Of a stretch of DNA of 64,000 bases, positions 50,892 to 59,378 are shown in pieces; position 1 is the first letter of the stretch, and each line of letters begins with the position of its first letter. The notes under the pieces are model-generated. The model was not told where the DNA came from, did not search any database, and saw nothing but the letters and a program-made list of their open reading frames with translations. A program made the position numbers and the translations under genes. Origin of the DNA: Stenotrophomonas rhizophila (GTDB lineage: Bacteria > Pseudomonadota > Gammaproteobacteria > Xanthomonadales > Xanthomonadaceae); NCBI RefSeq assembly GCF_020857975.1, contig NZ_JACWUO010000014.1, positions 1-64,000 on the forward strand. The letters are read 5' to 3'.

Positions 50892-52219
50892 GGCGCGGCC
50901 TCCGTGGCCGGTGCCGCGGCATCGGCCGGGGTGGCCGGGGCCTGCTGCTGGCGCATCCAGCGGCGCTTGGCGAGGACCTTGTCCACGCGCTTGTCCAGTT
51001 CCTTCACTGCCACATCCTGATCAAGGCCACCACGCACCACCTGTTCGGTGATGATCCGCATTTCCTGCACGATCCGCTCCCACTCCAGCACCTTGGGGGT
51101 CGGCTTGACCCGCTCGAGCTGGTCGCGGAACGGCTGCGCCAGCGGGTCGTTGGCCAGCGAGGGGTATTCCCAGGTGCTGCGCCGCGGCGGCAGGTCGCCG
51201 ATGATGGAATGGAAGCGTTCCTGGATGGCCGGGCGCGACAGGAACTCGATCAGCTTCCACGAGGCTTCCTTCTGCTGCGAGGAGCGGAAGATCACCAGGC
51301 TGGTGCCGCCGGCGATGCCCGCGCCGGGGCCGTCCGGGCCGGGCAGCGCGGCGGTGCCCCACTTGCCTTCCAGTTCCTTGGGCTGCAGCTTCTTGAACTC
51401 GCGGATATTCCACGGGCCGGACAGGTAGAACACGTTGAAACCGCGGAAGAACTCGTCCCAGACGTTGGAGATCTGGGTTTCGGACATGCGCGGCGCCCAG
51501 CCCTGGGCGAACATGTTTTCGTAGAAGCCCAGCGTCCTGCGGAAGCCGGGGCTGCTGAAGTTGCCGCGCGTGTCACCGTCGCGCAGCAGCGGGTCGGGCT
51601 GCTGCAGGGCGAAGGACAGCTGCTGCTCGAACTCGTTGATCGGCATCAGCACCGCGTAACGCTTGGGGCCCTGCATCTTCTTGATCGCGGCCATCATCGT
51701 GTTCCACTCGGCCCAGGTGCGCGGCGGGTGGTCGAAGCCGGCCTGGGCAAGCAGGTCCTTGCGGTAGTACAGCAGGCGCGTGTCGACGTACCACGGCACC
51801 CCGACCAGTTCGTCATGGACTACGTTGGTATCCCAGATGCCCTGGAAGTAGTCGGCCGGGTCGACCACCTTGGACTGGTCCACGTACGGCTGCAGCGGGG
51901 TCAGGGTGTTGAGCTCGGCGAACTCGGGAATCCAGGTATTGCCCAGCTGGCACACATCCGGCAGGCCGTCGGCGGCGAAGGCGGTCAGCAGCTTCTCGTG
52001 CGCGGCCGTCCACGGGATGTTCTGCACATCGACGTGGATGCCGGGGTTTTCGGCCTCGAATTCGCGGATCAGCCCGCTGACCACTTCGGCCTCGCGGCCC
52101 ATCGCCCAGAACCGCACGGTCACCCCTTCGGGCTCCTTGCGGCAGGCACTCAACAGCAGGCTGCCGACCAGCAGCAGCAACAGACTCAGACCCAGCTTGG
52201 GGCGCGACGACAATGGCAC
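50888..52219 (-). CDS. ABC sugar-binding lipoprotein
   Basis: The 443-residue substrate-binding protein is of the MalE-like cluster. It has a type II signal and lipobox LLLSAC (Cys26), then VTVRFWAMGREAEVVSGLIREFEAENPGI and later RNPAF-like GVPWYVDTRLLYYRKDLL. The Ala/Pro-rich C-terminal tail is unusual but harmless. It captures an oligosaccharide in the periplasm and delivers it to the two permeases. The start is 3 nt from the stop of the GH144 gene. Confidence 0.92.
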   Translation of the reverse strand: MPLSSRPKLGLSLLLLLVGSLLLSACRKEPEGVTVRFWAMGREAEVVSGLIREFEAENPGIHVDVQNIPWTAAHEKLLTAFAADGLPDVCQLGNTWIPEFAELNTLTPLQPYVDQSKVVDPADYFQGIWDTNVVHDELVGVPWYVDTRLLYYRKDLLAQAGFDHPPRTWAEWNTMMAAIKKMQGPKRYAVLMPINEFEQQLSFALQQPDPLLRDGDTRGNFSSPGFRRTLGFYENMFAQGWAPRMSETQISNVWDEFFRGFNVFYLSGPWNIREFKKLQPKELEGKWGTAALPGPDGPGAGIAGGTSLVIFRSSQQKEASWKLIEFLSRPAIQERFHSIIGDLPPRRSTWEYPSLANDPLAQPFRDQLERVKPTPKVLEWERIVQEMRIITEQVVRGGLDQDVAVKELDKRVDKVLAKRRWMRQQQAPATPADAAAPATEAAP

Positions 52220-52222
52220 TGC

Positions 52223-53836
52223 TTACTTCCCTTGAGGCTGGTTGCGGTTCGAAGTGGAGCTGTTCTTCTGTTCCTGGGCGGCGGCCGCGCGCGATTCGGC
52301 GATGCCGACCGAGCGCGCCGAGGCCGCCTTTTCATCTTTCTGCAGTTCCAGCGGCTGGTCTTCCCCTTCCGGGGTCAGCCAGCCGCCGCTGAAGCCGGCG
52401 CGCTCCAGGCCCTTGCGGATGTGCGCGTTCTTCTTCATCACGTCCCAGACGAAATCGTTCCGGTAGTTGGCGATCATGGTCAGGATCGGGCCCTGGTCGA
52501 TGCCGATGTAGTCGCTGGCCACCCAGCCACGGTCGGGCACCAGCCGACCGGTCTTGATCGGGATGTCGTAGTTGAAGCTGGGGTTGAACGAATCCAGGAA
52601 GCCGTAGCTGGAATAGATGTAGTCGCCGTAGCGCTTGTGCATCTCCAGCGTGGCCGGGATCACTTCTTCCGGGGCGAACACCACCGAGGCGATCGCCGCG
52701 GTCGGCGCGATCGTGCCGTCGTCGAAATTCTCGCGCAGGCCGGCGCCGCGCGAGGAGTAATGGCGGAACTGGCGCTGCTCGCCGCGGTATTCCTGGGTGG
52801 TGTTCTGCGGCCCGTCGCTGGCGGTGAGGCCCCACACGTTCTGGCCGTAGTCCTTCCAGTTCATGGGGTTGGCGATGGCGTACTCGCGCTGGGCCAGCGC
52901 GGCCGAACGGCTGTTGAGGAAATAGGTGCTGCCACGCTCGCGCATGTAGGCATCCTGGATATCGCGGAAATCGACCCAGACGTGGGTGTACTGGTGGCCG
53001 AACAGCGGCCCGAAGGACAGGTATTCCTGGCCCTGGTAGACGCCCCAATCGTTGTCGTAGGTGCGCGTCCAGACCGTCCACGCATCCGGGCTGACCGGAT
53101 GGGTCGGCGAGCCCAGGGCGAGGATGTAGACCATCATCGCCTCGTTGTAGCCCATCCAGTCGTGGTCGATGAAGCCGCTTTCGGGGAACCAGCCCATCGA
53201 GATCAGCGGCGCGCGCTGCTGCAGCCAGGTCCAGTCCACGCGCTTGTACAGCGTATCGGCGATCTGGCGGATTTCCTTTTCGCGCGGGTCATCGCCGCTG
53301 TAATAGGACTGCGCGAACAGCACGCCCATCATCAGCAGCGCCGTATCCACGCTGGACAGTTCCACCCAGCTGTCGTAACGACGGCCCTGCTGCATGTCCA
53401 GGAAGTGGTAGTAGAAGCCCTTGTAGCCGCCCTTGCCGGTGCGCTGCGGGCCCATCGGCAGGTCGCGGAAGAACTTCAGGGTGAGCAGGGTGCGGTCGAT
53501 CGCCTGGTTGCGGCTGACCCAGCCGTTCTCGATGCCGATCGGATAGGCGGTCAGCGCGTAGCCGACCGAGGCGATGCTGGCGAACGGGCGCGACGGATAG
53601 CGGTCGGGGCTGAGGCCGTTGACTTCGTTGGTGGTGTCCCAGAAGAACTGGAAGGTGCGGCGCTCGATATCGTCAAACAGCGGCGGCAGCTCCGGCTTCA
53701 TCGGGCGCGGCGGCGCATCGGCCTCGATCAGGATCACCGGCGGGCGCGGCTTGGCCGGCTCGTCCGGCGCCTGCTGCTGGCAACCAGCCAGCGCCAACGA
53801 CAATACCGCCAACGCCACTATCCGATGTGCTTTCAC
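52223..53836 (-). CDS. GH144-type lipoprotein, endo-beta-1,2-glucanase family
   Basis: The 537-residue lipoprotein (lipobox LALAGC, Cys16 or so) carries the glycoamylase-like domain Pfam PF10091 now classed as GH144, with (alpha/alpha)6 fold. FQFFWDTTNEVNGLSPDR, YALTAYPIGIENGW, ELSSVDTALLMMGVL, DHDWMGYNEAMM, LALGSPTHP and LFGHQYTHVWVDFRD are all hallmarks. Characterised GH144 enzymes release sophorose from beta-1,2-glucan. A GTG start at 53836 with AGAGG upstream places the signal directly at the N-terminus; ATGs at about 53859 and 53877 would add a charged extension. A LacI-type operator lies 54-67 bp upstream. Confidence 0.85.
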   Translation of the reverse strand: MKAHRIVALAVLSLALAGCQQQAPDEPAKPRPPVILIEADAPPRPMKPELPPLFDDIERRTFQFFWDTTNEVNGLSPDRYPSRPFASIASVGYALTAYPIGIENGWVSRNQAIDRTLLTLKFFRDLPMGPQRTGKGGYKGFYYHFLDMQQGRRYDSWVELSSVDTALLMMGVLFAQSYYSGDDPREKEIRQIADTLYKRVDWTWLQQRAPLISMGWFPESGFIDHDWMGYNEAMMVYILALGSPTHPVSPDAWTVWTRTYDNDWGVYQGQEYLSFGPLFGHQYTHVWVDFRDIQDAYMRERGSTYFLNSRSAALAQREYAIANPMNWKDYGQNVWGLTASDGPQNTTQEYRGEQRQFRHYSSRGAGLRENFDDGTIAPTAAIASVVFAPEEVIPATLEMHKRYGDYIYSSYGFLDSFNPSFNYDIPIKTGRLVPDRGWVASDYIGIDQGPILTMIANYRNDFVWDVMKKNAHIRKGLERAGFSGGWLTPEGEDQPLELQKDEKAASARSVGIAESRAAAAQEQKNSSTSNRNQPQGK

Positions 53837-53889
53837 CGACCACCTCTTTCTGCGCATGTTCGTGCTGGAGAGCATAGCCTCAACCGGGC

Positions 53890-53903
53890 TGAAATCGTTT
53901 ACA
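53890..53903 (-). promoter_or_regulatory. LacI-family operator upstream of the GH144 operon
   Basis: TGAAATCGTTTACA matches TGNAANCGNTTNCA, the palindrome of CcpA/LacI-type repressors, at every fixed base. A TATGCT that could serve as -10 lies about 20 bp downstream on the minus strand, so bound repressor would block the promoter. Confidence 0.6.
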
Positions 53904-54053
53904 GATTCCGGGCCAAAAAAATCCGCGGGGGCGGAAGGGGGAGTTCGCGGGCGGTACCCCCAGGGGCACCCACCGCACACGCGCTTGCCGATCACCGACG
54001 GGCAAGCGCCTGTGCAGTTCCGCCGGTCGGCCCAGGCCGGCCGGCGGTGCTGC

Positions 54054-54083
54054 CCCGGCACCGCCCATGAGGGCGGTGCCGGG
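54054..54083 (-). terminator. Hairpin after the TonB-dependent receptor gene
   Basis: CCCGGCACCGCCC and GGGCGGTGCCGGG form a 13-bp stem with an ATGA loop, 20 bp past the receptor stop. No T-run follows, so it may act as a barrier or attenuator before the GH144 operon rather than a classic terminator. Confidence 0.55.
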
Positions 54084-54103
54084 TAATGCCTGTACCGCTG
54101 CGA

Positions 54104-57100
54104 TCAGAAGCGGAAGCCGACTTCGGCCTTGACCTGGCGCGGCGTACCGACGATATCGCCGGTCTCGTTGTAGCTGGCCAGCAGCTTGCCGTCGGACTTG
54201 GTGTAGTTGTAGTTGGAGAAGTTGTCGAAGTTGAACACGTTGATGATGTCGATACGCGCATACAGCTCGGTATCGCCCGGCATCTTGAACGTCTTGGTGG
54301 CCTGCAGGTCGACCGAACGGTAGCCGAAGATCTTGCCACCGATCAGGAACTTGCCGTTGCCGTTGGGCACTGCGGCACCCGGGGTCGGCAGGTCGAAGCC
54401 GGTCGACTGGGTGACCGGGTACCAGTCGTTCACCGCGGTCGGGGTGGCCAGGGTGATCTTGCCACCGAAGGTGATGCCCCAGAAGCCGGCGTACGAACCG
54501 GTGACCACCAGGCGGTGGCGCGGCGCGCCGTTGGAGCGGATGGTCGGGTAATCCTCGATCAGGCCGCGGTCGAACGCGTACTTCTCGTTGATGTCGCGGT
54601 TGTGGCGCGCGGTGGTCCAGGTGTAGGCGATCGAGGTGCCCCAGCCGCTTTCCTTGGTGAACGGCTTCTGCGCCGACAGCAGCACCTGGGTCGCACGGGT
54701 CTTGATGCCCTGCTGGCCGATGATCAGGCTGCCGAAGCCCGGCACGTTGCAGCTCCAGGCCTGGCTCAGGCCCGGGTCGCTGCCGCCGCACAGGCGCGGG
54801 TCATCGAAGAACTGGCCGGTCGGGTAGCGGTTGCCCAGGGTGAAGGCGAAGCCGTCGTAGCTCAGCGTGCGGGAGATGGTGGCATCGGTCAGCCAGTCGC
54901 CGACCTGGTTGCTCATGCCCAGGCTGAACTGATCCGAGTACGGGGCCTTCAGGTTGTTGTTCAGCAGGTCCACTTCCAGACCGGCATTGCTGGTCGCACC
55001 GACCAGGGACTGCAGGTTGCCGATGCCGTTGAGCAGGTTCGGGTTCCAGTCATAGCAGGCGGCCTGGCCATTGAGGCAGCTGCCGGTGGCCGGGTTGCGG
55101 AAGTAGATGGTCGGCTGCGGCAGCGCCAGCTTGGTGGTTTCCAGCTGCAGGTTGTCGAACAGGTCGCGATCGTACGAACGGCCGGCACCACCGTGGATCA
55201 CGTGCTGCTCGTCGGCGTTGATGTCATACGAGAAGCCCAGGCGCGGCTGCCAGGCATCCTTGAACGCCTTGCGGTTGTGGCCGGTGCTGATGTAGTTGCC
55301 GATGTCCAGGCCGCCCAGCGCCAGCGAATCGGCGTAGGTCTGGCCGGCGGGCGCGCGCGGATCCTGCGAGTAGATCGCGTCGACCACCTGCTGCGGGGTC
55401 ACGAAGTCCAGGTAGGACGGGGTCTTCTCGTAGTCCCAGCGCAGGCCGATGTTCAGCTGCAGATGGTCGTTGACCTGCCAGTCGTCCTGGATGAACAGGC
55501 CGATCTGCTTGGACTTGGAACGCACTTCACCCGACACGCCCGACACGCCGGTCACCGGCTTGACGAACTGCGCCTTGTACGGGATGTCGGACGGGAAGTC
55601 CGCATCGCCCAAGGTATAGGTGAAGGCCGGATTGATCTGTGCCGCATCCGATGCGTACAGGTCGATTTCCTTGTACTTCGCGCCCATCTTGATGGTGTGG
55701 TCGCCGGCCCACTGGATGCCGTCCAGGGTCAGGTTGTCTTCGATCGACCAGCCCTTCTGGCCCTTCACCTGCGAATCCAGTGCCGAGGCGCCGCCGATCT
55801 TGACCAGGGTGCGGTCTTCGGTGCCGTCCGGTGCGGTGTAGGTGATGCCGTTGGCCAGGGTCAGCGGGGTCGGATTGTTGAACGAATCCTCGTGGGTGAC
55901 CATCAGCTCGTTGTAGTAACGCTCACCGCTGTGGTTCCAGCGCAGCGCGTAACGACGGTCGGTGTTGACCACTTCGCGGCCGGCTTCCGGCGCGGTTTGC
56001 CCACTGAACTGCTGCTGGGTTTCGTCGCGGTCCTGGAAGGTCAGTTCGATGCGATCGTTGTCGGTCGGCTCGAAGTCGATCTTGGCGAAGATCAGGTCCT
56101 GCTCGAACGGCTGGCTGGCCGGGCCGAGGCCAGCGGCAGCGCCGGCCGGCAGCAGGCCGACGCGGTTGGTCACCGAGCCTTCCGGGGCGATGGTGACCGG
56201 CAGGTCGAAGCGCTTGGCTTCGTAGGTGACGAAGAAGTGCGCCTTGTCCTGGATGATCGGGCCACCCAACGCAAAGCCGTATTCCTTCTCGGCCGACGCT
56301 TCCTTGGTCTGCCCGACCTGGCGCTCGGCCGGGGTCTTGGCGCGCATGTCTTCGTTGGTGTAACGGTAGAAGGTTTCACCCTTGAACTCGTTGGTACCGG
56401 ACTTGGTGGCCGCGGTCACCGCCGCGCTGGACACTTGGCCGTACTCGGCCTTGTAGTTGCCGCTGATCACCTTGTATTCGCCGATGGCCAGCTGCGGGAA
56501 CGGGTTGCCGGCGCTGCCGGACTGGCCGGCCACGCCGCCGCCCTTGACATAGCTCTTCTGGCCCACGCCGTCGATGTAGACGTTGGTGCCGTCGGCATTG
56601 GTGGCACCGCCGCGCAGCGAGGTGTTGCCCTTGGCATCGCGGGTGAAGATCATGCCCGGCACCGCGTCGGCGAACTCCAGGAAGTTGCGCGACACCTGCG
56701 GGGTGGTCTGGATCTGCTGCAGGCTGACGGTCTTGCCCACCTCGGAAGTACGCACTTCCTGCAGCAGGGTCGGCGCGATCACGTTGACCGTGTCCAGGTT
56801 GGTGGCATTGGCGGTGCCGCCGTTGGCCGGCGCGCCGCTGAAGTTCAGGGTCGCCGCGGAGGCCACGGTCACGGTCACCTTCTGGGTCTGGCCATTGGCC
56901 ACCACGTCATAGGTGCCCGGGTCCAGGCCCATCAGCGAATAGCTGCCGTCGGCGCGGGTGGTGGCGCGGCGCACCGAGCCGCTGGCCAGGTTGGTGGCGG
57001 TCACTTCGGTGCCGGCTTGGGCTTGGGCGACCTGGCCACGCAGCGAAGAGGTGGCCGACTGCGCCATCAGGGTCGGGGCGGCGCCTAGCAGCAGGCAACT

Positions 57101-57163
57101 GACCAGCGCGCTGGTCAGCAGGCTACGGGCCGGCACGCGGGTGCGGTGATTGGAATACGTCAT
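54104..57163 (-). CDS. TonB-dependent outer-membrane receptor, Oar-like
   Basis: The 1019-residue receptor has a Sec signal ending near AQSA (about 35). A carboxypeptidase-regulatory-like domain (about 40-115) is followed by a plug with LRGGATNADGTNVYIDGVGQKSYVKGGG and a 22-strand beta-barrel ending in VGFRF with C-terminal Phe. The extra N-terminal domain and SVRRATTRADGSYSLMGLDPGTYDV pattern place it in the Oar/TonB carbohydrate group. It imports large oligosaccharides using the TonB system. GGAGA precedes the ATG at 57163. lacI lies 127 bp upstream on the same strand; no operator of its own is visible, so read-through from lacI is likely. Confidence 0.9.
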   Translation of the reverse strand: MTYSNHRTRVPARSLLTSALVSCLLLGAAPTLMAQSATSSLRGQVAQAQAGTEVTATNLASGSVRRATTRADGSYSLMGLDPGTYDVVANGQTQKVTVTVASAATLNFSGAPANGGTANATNLDTVNVIAPTLLQEVRTSEVGKTVSLQQIQTTPQVSRNFLEFADAVPGMIFTRDAKGNTSLRGGATNADGTNVYIDGVGQKSYVKGGGVAGQSGSAGNPFPQLAIGEYKVISGNYKAEYGQVSSAAVTAATKSGTNEFKGETFYRYTNEDMRAKTPAERQVGQTKEASAEKEYGFALGGPIIQDKAHFFVTYEAKRFDLPVTIAPEGSVTNRVGLLPAGAAAGLGPASQPFEQDLIFAKIDFEPTDNDRIELTFQDRDETQQQFSGQTAPEAGREVVNTDRRYALRWNHSGERYYNELMVTHEDSFNNPTPLTLANGITYTAPDGTEDRTLVKIGGASALDSQVKGQKGWSIEDNLTLDGIQWAGDHTIKMGAKYKEIDLYASDAAQINPAFTYTLGDADFPSDIPYKAQFVKPVTGVSGVSGEVRSKSKQIGLFIQDDWQVNDHLQLNIGLRWDYEKTPSYLDFVTPQQVVDAIYSQDPRAPAGQTYADSLALGGLDIGNYISTGHNRKAFKDAWQPRLGFSYDINADEQHVIHGGAGRSYDRDLFDNLQLETTKLALPQPTIYFRNPATGSCLNGQAACYDWNPNLLNGIGNLQSLVGATSNAGLEVDLLNNNLKAPYSDQFSLGMSNQVGDWLTDATISRTLSYDGFAFTLGNRYPTGQFFDDPRLCGGSDPGLSQAWSCNVPGFGSLIIGQQGIKTRATQVLLSAQKPFTKESGWGTSIAYTWTTARHNRDINEKYAFDRGLIEDYPTIRSNGAPRHRLVVTGSYAGFWGITFGGKITLATPTAVNDWYPVTQSTGFDLPTPGAAVPNGNGKFLIGGKIFGYRSVDLQATKTFKMPGDTELYARIDIINVFNFDNFSNYNYTKSDGKLLASYNETGDIVGTPRQVKAEVGFRF

Positions 57164-57275
57164 GTAAATCTCCGGGTGGTGGTGGCCGTCTTTGCGGCCC
57201 CTGTCGTTTTTTTGATTGCGTGGTTTGGATGCGTCACGACCAACGGTCGCGACCTGCTGCACTACCTTGTGTTGC

Positions 57276-57300
57276 GTCATGACCAACGGTCATGACCTAC
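57276..57300 (-). repeat. GTAG palindrome overlapping the end of lacI
   Basis: On the minus strand, GTAGGTCATGACCGTTGGTC encodes the last lacI residues and the TGA stop (57290-57292). A degenerate copy sits at about 57236-57259. Confidence 0.8.
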
Positions 57301-58303
57301 CGCTTGAATCACGCACGATCAGGCTCGGCACAAGCGTCTGCTTGTCACCGGCCACTTCCGTGTTGTTGCCGTCCATCAACTGCAACAGACGCGTCATCGC
57401 CTTATCGCCGAGATCTGCAATGCTCACCTGCATCGTGGTCAACGATGGGTGAACGAAACGCGCCAGCGGAATGTCATCGAAGCCGGCCAGGGCGACATCG
57501 GCCGGAACCCGCACGCCTGCCTGCGCGAACGCATACAGACAGCCCAGCGCCATCATGTCGTTGGCGGCAAACACGGCATCGGGCAGCGTGCCGGCTGCCA
57601 GCAGCTCCTGCCCGGCGCGGTGGCCGGAGGCTTCGTCAAAGTCGCCGGGCAACTCGATGCCGGCAGCGCCGGCACCGAACGCGGCCAGCGCGTCACGGAA
57701 ACCACGCAGGCGCTCGCGGGCATCGAAGTTGAGGTCCGGACCGGAAATGAATGCGATGCGACGGTGGCCGACATCCAGCAGGTGGCGGGTCATCGTCATC
57801 GCCCCGGCATGGTCATCGATGCTCAGCACCGGATGATCCTGCTCGGGCAGGTAGGTATTGATCAGCACCGTGGGCAGTGCCTGCGGCAGGTTGTCGGTGA
57901 GGAACCCCGGGCTTTCGGCGTACGGGGACAACACCAGCAGGCCGTCCACCCGGCCACGCATGGCGCGCAGGGCCGCGCCCTGCTGCTCCTGGTCGCCGTG
58001 GTAGCTGGACACCAGCAGGTGCTGGCGGCGCTCGCGGGCCACCCCGTCGATGCCACGCATCAACTCGGAGAAGAACTCGCCGTACAGGTCCGGCAGCACC
58101 ACGCCAATGGTGTTGGTGCGGCGGCTGCTCAGGCTGCGGGCGGCGGCATGCGGCGTATAGCGCAGGCGCGCAGCCACCTCCAGCACCAGCTTGCGCACGG
58201 GCTCGGCGACATTTTCATGGCCGTTCAGGGCACGCGAGACCGTCGCCACAGAGACGCGGGCTTCGCGGGCTACATCTTTGATTGTGATGGCTGCCTTGTT
58301 CAC
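57290..58303 (-). CDS. LacI-family transcriptional repressor
   Basis: The 337-residue repressor has an N-terminal HTH (TIKDVAREARVSVATVSRALNG, residues 7-28) with hinge helix SLSSRRTNTIGVVLPDLYGEF. The periplasmic-binding-like core has the ligand loops SIDDHAGA, DLNFDARERLRGF and FDDIPLARFVHPSLTT. It probably binds a sugar derived from the glycan that the locus imports. A GTG start at 58303 has GGAGG 8 nt upstream; a longer GTG at 58318 is possible. An operator upstream of its own start implies autoregulation. Its final three codons and stop come from a GTAG palindrome. Confidence 0.92.
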   Translation of the reverse strand: MNKAAITIKDVAREARVSVATVSRALNGHENVAEPVRKLVLEVAARLRYTPHAAARSLSSRRTNTIGVVLPDLYGEFFSELMRGIDGVARERRQHLLVSSYHGDQEQQGAALRAMRGRVDGLLVLSPYAESPGFLTDNLPQALPTVLINTYLPEQDHPVLSIDDHAGAMTMTRHLLDVGHRRIAFISGPDLNFDARERLRGFRDALAAFGAGAAGIELPGDFDEASGHRAGQELLAAGTLPDAVFAANDMMALGCLYAFAQAGVRVPADVALAGFDDIPLARFVHPSLTTMQVSIADLGDKAMTRLLQLMDGNNTEVAGDKQTLVPSLIVRDSSGRS

Positions 58304-58347
58304 TTCGCCGCCCTCCACGGCTTAGAGATTTGGGGCTTGGCGCGGAA

Positions 58348-58361
58348 TGTAAGCGTTTTCA
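58348..58361 (-). promoter_or_regulatory. LacI-family operator upstream of lacI
   Basis: TGTAAGCGTTTTCA matches TGNAANCGNTTNCA completely and lies 45-58 bp before the lacI start. The half-site spacing and CG centre equal those of the site before the GH144 gene. Confidence 0.6.
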
Positions 58362-58466
58362 ATCCTGAATGTAAACACTACGTTAGCCATATGTCGCACG
58401 CCGGTAACCCAAAGCTGTCCATGGCAGCCCCCTTCGGGACTGGCCAGGACAAGGCAGGACAAGGGT

Positions 58467-58736
58467 TTAGGCGTTTTTGGCCGGTGCCTCGGCGCGGATG
58501 GACAGCGCGTGGATATCGGTGTCCATCATGCTGCCCAGGGCGGCATAGACCGCCCGGTGGCGCGCAAGTGGCAGCTTGCCCTCGAAGGCGGCGCTGACGA
58601 TGTGCACGTTGAAATGCCCGCGGCCGTCACGGGCGCCCTCATGGCCGGCGTGCCGGTGGCTGTCGTCCTCCACCTCCAGCTGCACCGGGTCCAGCGCCTG
58701 CTGCAGTGCCGCGCGGATGCGCTCGACCCGGTTCAT
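58467..58736 (-). CDS. bolA: BolA family protein
   Basis: The 89-residue protein has a class II KH-like fold with ESH-type [11 protein letters not shown] and the conserved [18 protein letters not shown] segment. The His residues may ligate a [2Fe-2S] cluster with a monothiol glutaredoxin. BolA proteins act in iron homeostasis and stress morphology. The start overlaps the upstream YciI gene by ATGA. Confidence 0.88.
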   Translation of the reverse strand: MNRVERIRAALQQALDPVQLEVEDDSHRHAGHEGARDGRGHFNVHIVSAAFEGKLPLARHRAVYAALGSMMDTDIHALSIRAEAPAKNA

Positions 58737-59032
58737 GGCAGCACCTTGCGGAACGGGCGCACCTGCACCCGCACATATACCCCGGCATCCACGTAGGGAT
58801 CGGCCTGGGCCCAGGCCTGGGCGGCCTCCAGCGAGTCGAACGCAGCGATCACCACGCTGCCGCTGAACCCGGCCGGGCCCGGGTCCTCGCTGTCGATCGC
58901 CGGGCACGGCCCGGCCAGCAGCAGCCGGCCGGCATCGCGCAGCGCGGTCAGCCGGGCCAGATGGTCCGCGCGCGCCGCCAGCCGGGCCGCCAGCACATCG
59001 GCACCGTCATAGCCTTCAATCACATACCACAT
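58733..59032 (-). CDS. YciI family protein
   Basis: The 99-residue ferredoxin-like-fold protein opens [10 protein letters not shown] and has [20 protein letters not shown] (conserved His-Asp dyad region) and [20 protein letters not shown]-domain proteins have weakly defined, possibly hydrolytic, functions. The start at 59032 has GGGAG at good spacing; a TTG two codons earlier is less likely. bolA overlaps by 4 nt. The same pair is common in related genomes as far as I recall. Confidence 0.87.
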   Translation of the reverse strand: MWYVIEGYDGADVLAARLAARADHLARLTALRDAGRLLLAGPCPAIDSEDPGPAGFSGSVVIAAFDSLEAAQAWAQADPYVDAGVYVRVQVRPFRKVLP

Positions 59033-59378
59033 AGGCAACTCCCAAGGCTCAACTAAACGAACCCGGCGATTCTAGCCCGCCCGGCTGGACACTGCCGGCC
59101 TGAACCCGTACTCTTGTCCCCATTGCACGTGGCTGGACGCAGCAGCCCCGTCGGCAACCGGCTTCACCACCCGACCGACGATCGACCCGCTGCCCCACAC
59201 CAGCGCACGTAGACGACCTCCCGTAGTTCTGTCGCTGCCCATCGCGGCGCGCCTTGCTGTTTGAAGTGTGGAACCGCGCCGACACAGGCGTGTCATGGCT
59301 TGCCATCTTGCCGCCCGGAACGCTCCGGCCGCTGGCACGGTGCGGCGACCGGTCCGTTGCAATACTGACGTCAACTTG
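59033..59378. other. Divergent spacer between YciI and scpA genes
   Basis: In these 346 bp I see no gene, GTAG repeat or terminator. It presumably carries the promoters of the two divergent units, but no convincing -35/-10 pair is visible. Confidence 0.5.

Noticed and set aside
54104..57163. Classing the receptor as a siderophore transporter.
   Set aside because: The N-terminal carboxypeptidase-regulatory-like domain, the size and the linkage to LacI and GH144 favour a carbohydrate role.
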